Shown piece after piece: positions 38,315 to 48,252 of a DNA stretch of 64,000 bases. How positions within the stretch are numbered: position 1 is the stretch's first letter; every line of letters begins with the position of its first letter. Made by a program: the position numbers and the translations under genes. The notes under the pieces were generated by a model that saw nothing but the letters and a program-made list of their open reading frames with translations, was not told where the DNA came from and did not search any database. The DNA comes from Picocystis sp. L7 (taxonomy: Eukaryota; Chlorophyta; Picocystophyceae; Picocystales; Picocystaceae), in NCBI GenBank assembly GCA_020975725.1, contig QXJR01000026.1, positions 310,001 through 374,000 of the forward strand, written 5' to 3'.

Positions 38315-40237
38315 TGTGTTGCCGCGTCTCCGATCGACGCGCTCCTCTACTTCTTCTGGCTCGCGCGTACGTCGAGTGTGTGCGTGCGTCGCGTTTCCCG
38401 CCAAAGTTTCCCCGGGGATGCTGCTTCGTTCCCCCTCCGAATTCACCGAGCCGATACCCGATTCACTTCCCTTTCAAAGCGAATCGCAAACTGAGTCGGG
38501 GAGGGCTTCATTGGGAGAGGGGACGACAATCCGATCACGGCCATCCGGAAGACGTTGAGCATCAATGCATAGTTGACATGTGCACTCCCTAGAAGCCTCA
38601 ACAAGACCGACAGTAGTGGAAGACTATGACCTAATCATTGCAATGTTATTGTAAAATGTCCATGAAGGTATGATGGCAAGTTTTGCTCGGCGAATAGCCT
38701 ATGCAATGGTTGACATATGGCCAATCCGATATCACCCTCAACCAATTGAAACGTGAAGGCATTGCTCCACGTAAGATTAGACGAGCTCATAGCAAGTACT
38801 AGTATCTTTACTGGAAGCATCTCCGTCTTCTAAGTGGGTATATCATGGATAAAATTAGCGTACATCGTATTGCAATGCTTGCCCTCATGGTGAGTGTGCT
38901 CCTGGATAGTGTAGTGCCAACGCTTTAACACCCTTTCTACGCTTGTGAATTCACTCGAAAGTGGAAGTTAATGCAAGTGCTATTGTACACTACATGCTTT
39001 GAAGCAAACATTTTGCCATGTCAACACAAGTCTAGCATCAGAAGATGACATCTTCTCGTGTTTGGGGCCTAAGCGACCAAATTCTCCGATGGAGTTGCGG
39101 GAAGAGACGCAATGGAATGAGAAGCAGTGATTAGAATGCAAGACGAAGTGCAAGAGCTTCGCATCCTCTGGAAACTTCGCAATTCCTTCCCTTTTGATCT
39201 TCATCGGAAGTAAATTCAATTAGGTACGATGGTTGGCTTTGATTCTCGATCATTACCATGAACACTTCTTAAATCGGTTGGTCAAACCCATAAGTAGTAT
39301 TGGCTTTGTTAAGGTTTTCTAGAACGCATGTAACATTGCTGTGTGATGTAAAGCCGTGGTGGAGAGGTATGCGAATTGAGACTTCGAAAGTCCAAAGCCA
39401 TATCTACATTGGCCAAAAGAAATGTCCTATTCACCACATGGCGCTGGCATAGGTAGATGGACGCATACTTGTGCATATGGGTCTTCCTTCTCTTCTTCAA
39501 CTTAATTTAGGTTGGAGGAGAGCACGTAAACCATCATGTACACGACAAAGAGCTAGTATCAACAACCGAGCTTTCTTGTGAATTGATTACATCGCGTCTG
39601 AAATGACTTCAAAACAGAATTGGGAACTGTCAGAGTGACATCAACGTCATATCTTAGCGCTATACTTCAATTTTTTTTGGCTTTTTGACGAACCGATGTC
39701 TATTTTGCAACACATGCGCACGTCGTCCCGACACTGTCTCCACGAAAGGATGCTCACATACCTTCAAGTAGAAGCCTTTTCCACAGCAATGCAACACTTC
39801 TTCTCATTGCCATGACCTAGTTCTTTGCATCTTACATCACCTTATTGCCATTGTATTTACGCATGTGGCCGTGGAGAGTGAGCATTTCCTTCCACTTTGG
39901 TTGAAGCGGCATGATCTAGTACCTCTACTTTTCAACGAATCAATTCAAATGCCAGAGGGACTATATGGGCAAACAGTTTATAGGAAGAAAACAATGTCAT
40001 TAGTGGAGTACGAGGTTCAAAGTTTACGCATACAAGTTGTCATGCGTACTCATGCCTTAGGAGAATGGATGTTGCATGCTTTAGGTAACTTGAACAACAT
40101 GGGTGCGGTTGCAAGTGCTACTGAATCATTAGAAGGCTCACGCGCTACAAAGGTAGTATTTGATCACAGAATATTTACATCAGGCTGCTTCTCATACTAG
40201 ACTAGTCAGAACACGTGCACATCCTGGAGCAAGGCCA
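38315..40237. other. AT-rich gene desert, 1.9 kb
   Basis: After ~200 bp of GC-rich ORC5 promoter, sequence from 38.6 to 40.2 kb is AT-rich with only short frames on both strands. The longest is 39865-40200 on the plus strand (111 codons), unlike any family I know. I see no tRNA, terminal repeat or transposase. It may be old, decayed repeat DNA. Confidence 0.5.
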
Positions 40238-41533
40238 CTAAAACGACCTATCTGCCAGAACGCTTGGTGCGAGTAGAGTCCACATGTACAACAGTGCTGC
40301 TGCAACCATTGCCAGAAACTTGACCCATACACTAGCCCATCCTATGTCTATGAGATCAGTTTTCTCATCGTTGTTCCCCCAACCAGTCATGAGCATAGAT
40401 ATGTACATGCTTGCCAATGCAAAGACAAGATGGAAAAACGAGTAGTCATAAGAGACTGGTTCTCCATCTCTTTCTTGTCTAGCATCTGTATCAAGACTTT
40501 CCTCGACATCATCTCTTGAGGCACTGGCGATGAGCGGGGCAGTTCCATCTTCTTCATCTTCTTCATCACTACTGTCGAACTTAAACGTGCTCGAGTTGGA
40601 ACCGGCTCGCAATGCGCTGTATGTCACAGAGAGAATGGTGAGTGCCATTCCAATAGCCAGTGTACTCCCCGATGCAGCATTAAGCTTCATGCCTAGACCA
40701 TTGCAAACGTAGTCCCGTGGTTCACTGGAAAGGGCACTGAAACACAAGTACATGCAATAAGCTGAGATCAGGGCAGATGGGAACAAGCTTCCATGCGGAA
40801 CTTTGGGGTGCAGCGAGAGGAGAGAAAACACCAAACAAAGAAACAAACCAAGGAGGATCCAGCTGACGTTGAAGGGACATGAAGGATCAGGCTTCACACT
40901 GAACCAGTACAAGCTGACCGCAGCTGTACCTATCGACAGAGCGTATGCCCCCATGGATATTCCAAAGAGTGCAACAAGCCAACCGTTGCTACCTTCGTCC
41001 ACACAGGCATCATTCCACGTGTAGGCAAAGTCAAGCAATATCAGCAGTTGGATGACCAGGAAAACACCAGCCCCAAACCTGGCCAACCACGAGTACGCAT
41101 CAATCACCCCTGCTGGCAAGAAGAAAGGTACAACGCTGAGTACTAGCCAAACAAAAACTTTCAGTGCCCAGTTCCCATGATGCAGGTGCTTGTCTCTCTT
41201 GTCACTCTTATCTTTGACTCCATACAGCACGGCAGCGAGGATTGCGAAAAAGAGGAAGTTGCCGAGACTGAGTCGGTACACCGCCTGTCTCCCGTACCAT
41301 GCATCGCTCCTTTTAATGGTTTCGTGTCCGATCCAGGGTATTTTTTCCATAATTGGTTTCGCGTAGTCTCTCATGAGCCAGGAGGCGAAGATGGAGAAGA
41401 GGAAGACGAGGCAATATCCAGCCCTTGCACTGGCCTTGACGACGCCTCTACCCGCGCAGTGCAGTCCCTTGCAGGCACACACGGCGCAGGTGGACCCGAT
41501 GCAGCTGGCTGCAACGCCGAGTGGCGCGAACAT
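40238..41533 (-). CDS. SERINC/TMS1 family membrane protein
   Basis: 431 residues, about 10 membrane spans. It has the family opening with Cys-rich C-I-G-S-T-C-A-V-C-A-C-K-G, then R-A-G-Y-C-L-V-F-L-F-S-I-F-A-S-W-L, V-Y-R-L-S-L-G-N-F-L-F-F, the H-H-G-N-W-A-L-K-V segment and C-M-Y-L-C-F-S-A-L-S-S-E-P. The end W-A-S-V-W-V-K-F is also typical. SERINC proteins are ER/Golgi/plasma-membrane proteins linked to serine-derived lipids and lipid scrambling. A long acidic loop (D-S-S-D-E-E-D-E-E-D) lies between the last spans. It is a single exon, divergent from the glutaredoxin gene. Confidence 0.93.
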   Translation of the reverse strand: MFAPLGVAASCIGSTCAVCACKGLHCAGRGVVKASARAGYCLVFLFSIFASWLMRDYAKPIMEKIPWIGHETIKRSDAWYGRQAVYRLSLGNFLFFAILAAVLYGVKDKSDKRDKHLHHGNWALKVFVWLVLSVVPFFLPAGVIDAYSWLARFGAGVFLVIQLLILLDFAYTWNDACVDEGSNGWLVALFGISMGAYALSIGTAAVSLYWFSVKPDPSCPFNVSWILLGLFLCLVFSLLSLHPKVPHGSLFPSALISAYCMYLCFSALSSEPRDYVCNGLGMKLNAASGSTLAIGMALTILSVTYSALRAGSNSSTFKFDSSDEEDEEDGTAPLIASASRDDVEESLDTDARQERDGEPVSYDYSFFHLVFALASMYISMLMTGWGNNDEKTDLIDIGWASVWVKFLAMVAAALLYMWTLLAPSVLADRSF

Positions 41534-41869
41534 GGCGTCTATTCGTCCCTTTCGCGGTTTTCCTCCGTCGCACGCGCTTCCAGTGGATTCACGGTGCCAC
41601 GTTCGTGCTCGACCTCCACGTGGGGACGTCCATTCTGGGCACGGGGGCTCACCACCCTTTCAGAAGGGGGAAACCAGGCGGTCCGACCCGAGTAGAAGAA
41701 AGGTTTGTACCACACCTTGTTCCGAACCTCCCTTGCTTCGGTCCCGGGATTCCACCGGTGTGGGACGTGTGGGAGAAGGATCCGTCCCTCGGTGTGTGGG
41801 AGTGGTGTCGACCCTGGTCCTTGACTGGACCGAGGAGGGATGGGGGAAGATCGGAGGGTTCATTCGTCG
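41534..41869. promoter_or_regulatory. Divergent promoter, SERINC / glutaredoxin
   Basis: 336 bp GC-rich sequence with GGTCCTTGACTGGACC at about 41816-41831, an inverted GGTCC/GGACC pair, upstream of the glutaredoxin start. Confidence 0.4.
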
Positions 41870-42496
41870 ATGGGGATCGGGAACAGCACACCTGCCAAGG
41901 TGGATCCCGTTGCGATGGAGAAAGTGAAAGACATCGTCAAAGGAGCTGCACTGGTGGTCTTCAGCAAATCCTACTGTCCCTTCTGCACGAGAGGTAAGGG
42001 GGACGTGGCGATGCTAAGGACCGCAGAGGTCGTTCAGGATCCTGTCGTGGGAACCAGAGGTGCTCCAAGGGACGTTCGCAAGGCTGACCACGTCCAACGT
42101 CGCAGCGAAAAGCCTCTTCCAACAGATCGGAGCCAAGGCAGTCGTCTACGAGCTAGATCAAATGCGTACGTGCGACGCGAAACGTGAGCGCGGAACCCAG
42201 CCGTGCGATCCTAGGGACGAACCCAACACACCTGGGCTCGATCACGAGGTTTGGCTCCGTGCGTCGACGCCATATTCGAAGTCTTTGCTGACGGTTCGAG
42301 CCTTCTGCATGAAATCAAAGCGGACGGAAGCGCTCTGCAGGCGGCTTTGCACGACTGGACGGGCCAGAGGACGGTGCCGAACGTGTTCATTGGTGGCAAG
42401 CACGTGGGAGGGTGCGACGACACGGTCCGCCTGCATCAAGAAGGCAAGCTCGTTCCGATGCTCACCGAGGCCGGTGCCATCACCTCTGCCTTGTGA
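41870..42496 (+). CDS. Glutaredoxin, dithiol CPFC type, three exons
   Basis: Exons 41870-41993, 42106-42165 and 42321-42496 with introns of 112 and 155 nt (donors GTAAGG and GTACGT). The spliced product is 119 residues: active site C-P-F-C at 36-39 preceded by V-V-F-S-K-S-Y, then Y-E-L-D-Q-M at the exon 2/3 join, T-V-P-N-V-F-I-G-G-K-H-V with the cis-proline, and G-G-C-D-D. These are all the glutathione-binding features of class I glutaredoxins. It reduces protein and glutathione mixed disulfides. The N-terminus M-G-I-G-N-S allows possible myristoylation; an in-frame Met at 41840 is the alternative start. It is one of the few genes here with an intron inside the core domain. Confidence 0.93.
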
Positions 42497-42530
42497 AATT
42501 CACTCCTCGCAAATGCAGATCTGTGTCTTT

Positions 42531-42940
42531 TTACATCTCTGGCTTGGCCAATGCTGGGAGCGAGTCACTACCTTCGAGTACCTGCCACGCGGTGGTGTTG
42601 GGATTCCACGTAAGTATTTTTTCAGTGTTTTGTTCCGCTCCATCTGCCTTGGACTGTTTCTGCATTTCCACATCGTGTTCTACCAGCTTTTCAACGGCTA
42701 ACATCGACAGGTTGTAGGGAGTGTTTGGATCCACTTCCAAGCACACCCTCCGCCTGTTCGACTGCCTTCGACGGTGGCTTGTGCTGGGTCGTATTTCCCC
42801 TGGATAGTCGAAACCCGCGAATTCTCCGGAGACGTGCGTTGCAAAACGGTGGGGATGGGTTTTCTTCCTCGCATCGATGCGGTTCCTTTCCTGGAGATCC
42901 GTTCCGAACTGGATGGTTTCGTCGCCTTCCACCAAGATGC
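42531..42940 (-). CDS. Unidentified gene, C-terminal part
   Basis: A minus-strand frame, open from beyond 43000 to a stop at 42531, reads like real protein over its last ~135 codons. It includes H-P-H-R-F-A-T-H-V-S-G-E-F-A-G-F-D-Y-P-G, then D-P-N-T-P-Y-N-L-S-M, ending L-T-W-N-P-N-T-T-A-W-Q-V-L. Its stop lies 35 bp from the convergent glutaredoxin stop, matching the pattern of true gene pairs here. The start is not resolved: two other frames between 42698 and 42950 are also open, so an intron is likely. I do not recognise the family. Confidence 0.4.
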
Positions 42941-42956
42941 AGGAGGGACGGATCGA

Positions 42957-43815
42957 TGACCGGAGGTAACCGCATCGTCTGGCACGACGTCCACCAATAC
43001 ATTCTAAACTTCCTGCACGAATATCTCCTTCGTACGAAACCACATTCGAATCCGCGTTCGCTCGTCCCACGAAGCTTGACATTCCTCGTGTACACGCCAC
43101 CAACCCGTCCCAGGTTTCGAACGAGGTCCCTCCTAGAGAAGAAACTCCCCCCGCCTCCTCCTCGGAGGAGGGGACCAGGAAGGAGATGGCATCGGAGAAG
43201 AAACTCCCTCGAGGAGAGGCGGTGGTTCGCGGTTGGTGTTTGTGGGGTGACAGGGGAGAATGGGGTGTGGGGTGGTGTGCATCCATGAGATCCAATTTGA
43301 ACAAGAAACCAACGAAGCGATGGGGTTGGACAAGGCGATGGACGCCACCGTCGCACTCTCCGGTTCACGAGAGAAGCTTTGCGCGAAGGTCTTGAAGGTG
43401 CTGCAAGACGCACCACACACGGAAAAACACGTGAGAAACGCATTGTTGCAACCCACCCTCGTAGAAGAGAAGCTGCCGCCGAAAAAGGAACAAATCCACC
43501 CAACAAAGACACGGAGAACAAGGAGAAGTGCGTGCTCTGCACGACTTCTCCTACCGTAGGTTCGCCATCAAAGGCGGAAAATGAATGGAAGCGGCCGAAC
43601 AAGACAAACTGTAGACCGTGCTACAGCTGCCGACACAAAGGGAAACCTCGGAATTCGTCGTGGCCGACGCGAGAGGTGGGGCCACTAGGTGGCGTGCAAC
43701 GCACGCAACAGGGACCAGCCTTGCCGTGGGTGCGGCATGTGAAGCTAGAGACGAGGAAGAGATCCAAGACATGGATATGGACGTAGCATGGTTCCGTGCC
43801 ACCACCCTCGATTGA
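42957..43815 (+). CDS. Unidentified multi-exon gene, possible LisH-like N-terminus
   Basis: Exon 1 starts M-T-G-G-N-R-I-V-W-H at 42957 and continues Q-Y-I-L-N-F-L-H-E-Y-L-L to a GTACGA donor. A later exon from about 43270 reads I-Q-F-E-Q-E-T-N-E-A-M-G with K-V-L-K-V-L-Q-D-A. The last exon, after GCTACAG at 43623, runs to a stop at 43815. The L-x-x-F-L-x-E-Y-L...F-E-Q-E-T pattern recalls a LisH dimerisation motif split by an intron, but the phases I tried did not close, so the model is incomplete. Confidence 0.3.
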
Positions 43816-44840
43816 AGCGTAGTACTGTAGCGTCCGATTGATGTGGCACGTGCTCAGGGTCTCACCGGCACCGAAAAGAGGGTCGTTTGAAGGTGGCGAA
43901 GTGGAGGAGGCGCTGGGACGGCGGTAGCTCTTTCGAAAGAAAGCAAGTGAACTAAAAAAGACATGGAGAGGGACCTAGGGGTCTACCTCTCTCTCAACCG
44001 CTTAATGGCGGTTGAAGTCAACCTGACGGGGCTCCCCAACAGCCGACGTGGGGGGGGAGGCGATGCATCGGATGGTCCCGAAGGGTCATTTGCAAGCGAC
44101 CCTGGCCTGTCCGTCGAATTGCTACCGTTGAGTTGCCCTAGGCCTACCTTCTAGAAGGGATCGAGGGAAGGGATTCCAACCACCACAAACCTTCAATCCC
44201 AGTCAGGTCCGTTCGAGTCCTCGATGGGGAGGTCCCTTAGCAAGGGGCGAGTTGTTTGAAGGCCTAGTGAGTCCCTTTTGTAAATTGTGGTTCTCTCCAC
44301 AGTCGTTCTGAACCCAGTTGTGAACTGATCCGTATCAATGAGGCGGAGCCCTAGCCGAACGTTTCGTTGATCGTCCAGACGTTGTGGTGCCTTAAGCAGC
44401 ACGTCAGAGGACCAATAAATAGAGTGGCTTGCTGTTGGAGGGTGTTGTGGAAACTCAGTAGGCGAATGGAAAAATATGGTTTACAGGTAATGCATGCGCA
44501 CTATTTATAGCGCCCCGAGTTTGTTCGAACGATGTATCGTTCTCAGTTGCACGGTGCCTACTGACTTGCTTGTGTTGCTGTCGATTGCACCTTTCGAGCA
44601 GTTTCGCGTTCGTGCAGTCCAATGTTGGATTCCTCGGCATCTTCGTCGGGGGAACTCCTTGTCTTGGACATCGTCGAAGTTTGGGTTCGGACACCGAATG
44701 TGGGGATGTTGATTTCTGAAAGGGAAGTTCTTTCAACACGAGTCCCCTTACTAAAAGGGTCCTGACCGGACTAGGTCTCGACCCAACTTGAAGAGGGGTT
44801 CGAAGGGCCCTATCATGTATAGGGCCTACGGGGCCTACAG
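43816..44840. other. Unresolved region upstream of Tudor-like exons
   Basis: About 1 kb with short frames only. On the minus strand a CTATAAATAG box occurs near 44506-44515. A palindrome-like AGGGCCCTATCATGTATAGG lies near 44804-44823. Neither can be tied to a gene. Confidence 0.35.
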
Positions 44841-45173
44841 GAAGGAGACGTCCCCTTGGACGAGAAGGCTTGCGCGAGGAGCAACACCCAACCACCGCGA
44901 TTCTATCTCGTCAAGTACAAAGATTTCGTAGGAGACGAAGAAACAGAGGTCCCTCTGAGAGCGGTTCTCGAATCAGTACATGTCTGACCGCCGCTCTAAA
45001 GCACTGGGATCGGTGCCGGACGTGTTAAAGCATTGGGAACCGAAACAAAAGCAGTGGCTAAGTGGCAAGATGGATGGTATCCTGCATCGCCGCCGGAGTA
45101 CGACGAAAAGAAAGAACTGGCCATTGTCCAAGTCAGAGGAACGAAAACCATCCAGGAAATGGACGAGAACAAG
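44841..45173 (+). CDS. Tudor-like domain exons, gene incomplete or decayed
   Basis: Two segments look like the halves of tandem Tudor-type folds. 44841-44975 reads R-F-Y-L-V-K-Y-K-D-F-V-G-D-E-E-T-E-V-P-L, the end of a Tudor barrel. 45002-45173 reads A-V-A-K-W-Q-D-G-W-Y-P-A, then L-A-I-V-Q-V-R-G-T-K-T-I-Q-E-M, the start and middle of a second, and ends at an AAC-AAG|GTGCGA donor. The gap between them is too short for the introns seen elsewhere, and I could not find the remaining exons. Tudor domains bind methylated lysine or arginine. It may be a real chromatin-reader gene or a pseudogene. Confidence 0.4.
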
Positions 45174-45573
45174 GTGCGAGTTTCTTGTACATACCAAGCC
45201 GCTGAGAACGGCTGGAAACTGGAAGGGACAGGGCAAAGCCTCCCTTGGGTGTGACGAGGACCGGTTGCTATTGCTTTGCGGTAGCTAGAGCACAGTTTAA
45301 TTGGTAAGGTCGCCGTTGGGAATATATGGTTTCGATAGTAGATGCCGATGGTGCATCCGATCCGAGGAAATGCGCAAACTAGGATAGGGGATTCCATGGA
45401 TCGATCATGCAAAGAGAAGAACTAGCTAGGTGGATATCGATTCGGTGAAACCTATGGTAGGTGCAAACATATTACAAAATGTACAGGGCCTTTCGATGGC
45501 ACACGGGGAAGCCTTCATGTCTGGGACGAAGAGGAAGGCACACCTCCTAGAAGTTGGGAGAAGAAAATCAACT
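45174..45573. other. 3' flank of Tudor-like exons and HSP101
   Basis: 400 bp with no supported gene. A short plus-strand frame near 45430 (M-D-I-D-S-V-K-P) overlaps the HSP101 end antisense. Confidence 0.4.
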
Positions 45574-48252
45574 TCACGCTTCTGCGTCTTCAGTATCAGA
45601 GTCGACATACATGAAGTCGCTATCGGTGGAGTTTTCAACCTTCAATTTTTTGACTCCGTTGGTAGCCTCTTCCAGGAACTCCACATGGAAATCCAAGCTC
45701 GTGCCATTGCGGTTTCCATCAATGGTGACTTTGGAATTGTCTTTAACCTCCCCTGAAATCAGCATCCGCGACAAGGAAGTCAAAAGGATCCTCTCAATGT
45801 AACGCCTCATAGGCCTGGCACCATACTCAGGCTCGTAGGACTGCTTGATAATCACATTCACAGCCGCAGGCTTCACTTCCAGGGTGATGTTGCGGTCCTC
45901 AAGCCGTTCTGCAATTTCCTTGATATGAAGTTTTGCAATCTGAGCAACTTGTTCTTCTGCAAGGCCATGAAAGACCACCATTTCGTCCAGGCGGTTGATG
46001 AACTCTGGTCTGAACCTTTGCTTGACCCGCTCGATAACCAACGCTTTGGTCTCAGGCAGTACATTACCTCCACTGGCCATAAGGAACTCTGCTCCTAGAT
46101 TGGACGTCATGATGATGATCGTGTTGCTAAACGATATCGTTCGGCCCTGCCCGTCAGTAAGGCGGCCATCGTCCAGAATCTGCAAAAGTGTGTTGAATAT
46201 CTCTGAGTGCGCCTTTTCTATCTCATCAAGCAGAATGACAGAGTAAGGTTTCCTCCTCACAGCTTCTGTAAGCTGACCACCACTCTCATAGCCAACATAA
46301 CCTGGTGGGGCTCCAATAAGTCGAGACACCGAGTGTGATTCCATGTACTCGCTCATATCGAGCCGGATCAAGGTATCTTCGCTGTCAAAAAGCTCAAATG
46401 CAAGTGCTTTAGCCAGCTCAGTCTTACCCACACCAGTGGGCCCGAGAAAGAGAAAGCTGCTGCCACGATTCAATGCACCCAGACCGGCTCTAGATCTCAG
46501 CACTGCATTGGCAACTGCTGATACGGCTTCATCTTGGCCCACAACTCTTTGATGCAAGCGCTCCCCAAGATTCAAAAGTCGTTCTTTCTCTTCTTCCCCA
46601 AGCCGTGAAACGGGAATGCCGGTCCAACGACTCACCACAAGCGCAATCGCATCTGGGGCAACCGTGTCGGTCAGCATCGCAGTCTCTGGAGCTTCTTCTT
46701 GTAGCTTCTGGATCATCCCATTAACCTCCTGTAGGGCGCCATATTTCAAGTCTGCCACTATTGCCAGGTTCGCCCTTCTCTCTGCTTCCTCAATGCGAAC
46801 CAAAAGCTCTTCTCGTTTTTGTTTCAGATCGCGAATCTTGTCGAGTCTCTCCTTCTCTTTCTTGTACTGGAGCTCAAGTGGTTGCAGTTGGTCTTTCAGA
46901 GTCGCTAGTTCACTTTTCACCTCCTCGAGCCTCTTCTTGCTTGCTTTGTCTTTCTCTCTGGCAAGGGCAGTTTGCTCCACTTCCAAGTGCAGTTTGTTCC
47001 TCTGCAGCTTGTCCATTTCCTCCGGACATGAATCCAGTGCCACTCTTATGTTAGCACATGCTTCATCCACCAGGTCAATGGCCTTGTCAGGTAGGAACCG
47101 GTGCTGAATATACCTGTGGGATAGCTGAGCCGCGACTACAAGTGCACGGTCCATGATCCTGACACCATGATGACTTTCATACTTCTCCCTCAGCCCACGC
47201 AGAATGCCAATGGTGTCTTGGACAGAAGGTTCCTTGACCAGTACTTGTTGGAACCTTCTTTCAAAGGCAGCATCCTTTTCTATATGCTGCCTGTACTCAC
47301 TGAGCGTTGTAGCACCGATACAGTGAAGTTCCCCCCTAGCCAATTTTGGTTTCAAGAGATTTCCTGCATCCATCGCACCATCTGACTTGCCAGCACCAAT
47401 CACCGTGTGAAGCTCATCGATGAACAGGATCACCTTCTCCCCAGCTTCTTCGATCTCTTGCAAGACCGATTTCAACCTCTCTTCAAACTCACCTCTGTAC
47501 TTTGCCCCAGCTATCAGTGCACCCATATCTAAGCTAACCAACTTGCATTCTTTAAGCGTGCTCGGGACGTCGCCTTTCACAATGCGTTGGGCCAGACCTT
47601 CCACAATCGCTGTTTTCCCAACACCAGGTTCACCGATGAGGACAGGATTGTTCTTAGTCCTGCGGCAGAGTACCCTGATCACTCTTCGAACCTCATCATC
47701 TCGTCCGATGACTGGGTCAATTTTACCATTTGAAGCATCAGCAGTCAAATCTCTTCCATATTGCTGCAGTGCATTCCACGCGCCTTCTGATCCTTTGGTG
47801 GTAGCCACCCGCTCTCCCCTAACGTCCTCGATTGCCTTTTCGATCTGACTTTTGCTAACACCACTGTCCGCCAGCGCTTCTGATACATCTTTGTCTTGGA
47901 TGACAGCCTGGATGAGGTTGTCAACCGAGAGGTAGGCTCCTCCCCTTTTCTTCTGTGTCTTTTCCGCATCTCTGAGTACCTTCAACAGAACGTTGTTGGG
48001 GTATATATCTACGGGCGCTGGATCGACGGTTGGGATCCTGACAAACTTTTTCTTCAGCACCCTGCACACGGATTGATGTGCAGCCACTCCTCCCAGGCTC
48101 TCGATGCATTGGGCGCCGAGCGAGTTCTTCTCCTCGAAGAGCGCCAGAGCCAAGTGCACGGGTGCGATCTGTGCATGCTGCGCGTCCAGCGCAACATCCC
48201 TGGCCTTCGCAATGGCCTCCTGTGCCTTCTCTGTGTACTTGTTGATGTCCAT
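45574..48252 (-). CDS. Cytosolic HSP101/ClpB-type disaggregase
   Basis: 892 residues from the Met at 48252, with no transit peptide ([10 protein letters not shown]). Domain order: Clp-N repeats (1-150); first AAA+ module with Walker [10 protein letters not shown] and Walker [10 protein letters not shown]; the long coiled-coil M-domain (about 400-530) that marks ClpB/HSP104; second AAA+ module with G-P-T-G-V-G-K-T-E and [11 protein letters not shown]; and the C-terminal D2-small domain. The pore loop of the first module reads A-K-Y-R-G-E-F and that of the second G-Y-V-G-Y. It rescues aggregated proteins with HSP70. The acidic end D-S-D-T-E-D resembles the tails of cytosolic HSP101/HSP104. Divergent from the DCX gene. 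Confidence 0.95.
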   Translation of the reverse strand: MDINKYTEKAQEAIAKARDVALDAQHAQIAPVHLALALFEEKNSLGAQCIESLGGVAAHQSVCRVLKKKFVRIPTVDPAPVDIYPNNVLLKVLRDAEKTQKKRGGAYLSVDNLIQAVIQDKDVSEALADSGVSKSQIEKAIEDVRGERVATTKGSEGAWNALQQYGRDLTADASNGKIDPVIGRDDEVRRVIRVLCRRTKNNPVLIGEPGVGKTAIVEGLAQRIVKGDVPSTLKECKLVSLDMGALIAGAKYRGEFEERLKSVLQEIEEAGEKVILFIDELHTVIGAGKSDGAMDAGNLLKPKLARGELHCIGATTLSEYRQHIEKDAAFERRFQQVLVKEPSVQDTIGILRGLREKYESHHGVRIMDRALVVAAQLSHRYIQHRFLPDKAIDLVDEACANIRVALDSCPEEMDKLQRNKLHLEVEQTALAREKDKASKKRLEEVKSELATLKDQLQPLELQYKKEKERLDKIRDLKQKREELLVRIEEAERRANLAIVADLKYGALQEVNGMIQKLQEEAPETAMLTDTVAPDAIALVVSRWTGIPVSRLGEEEKERLLNLGERLHQRVVGQDEAVSAVANAVLRSRAGLGALNRGSSFLFLGPTGVGKTELAKALAFELFDSEDTLIRLDMSEYMESHSVSRLIGAPPGYVGYESGGQLTEAVRRKPYSVILLDEIEKAHSEIFNTLLQILDDGRLTDGQGRTISFSNTIIIMTSNLGAEFLMASGGNVLPETKALVIERVKQRFRPEFINRLDEMVVFHGLAEEQVAQIAKLHIKEIAERLEDRNITLEVKPAAVNVIIKQSYEPEYGARPMRRYIERILLTSLSRMLISGEVKDNSKVTIDGNRNGTSLDFHVEFLEEATNGVKKLKVENSTDSDFMYVDSDTEDAEA

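Noticed and set aside
39865-40200. 111-codon plus-strand frame in the AT-rich desert
   Set aside because: No recognisable domain and no support from promoter or poly(A) signals.
44209-44220. GTTCGAGTCC resembling a tRNA B box
   Set aside because: The flanking bases do not pair as a T-stem and no A box lies upstream.
44400-44900. Possible solo LTR-like or retroelement remnant (TGTTGGAGGGTG start, TATA box on the minus strand)
   Set aside because: No matching second copy, no primer-binding site and no clear reverse transcriptase or integrase remains; the nearby coding matches Tudor-like domains instead.
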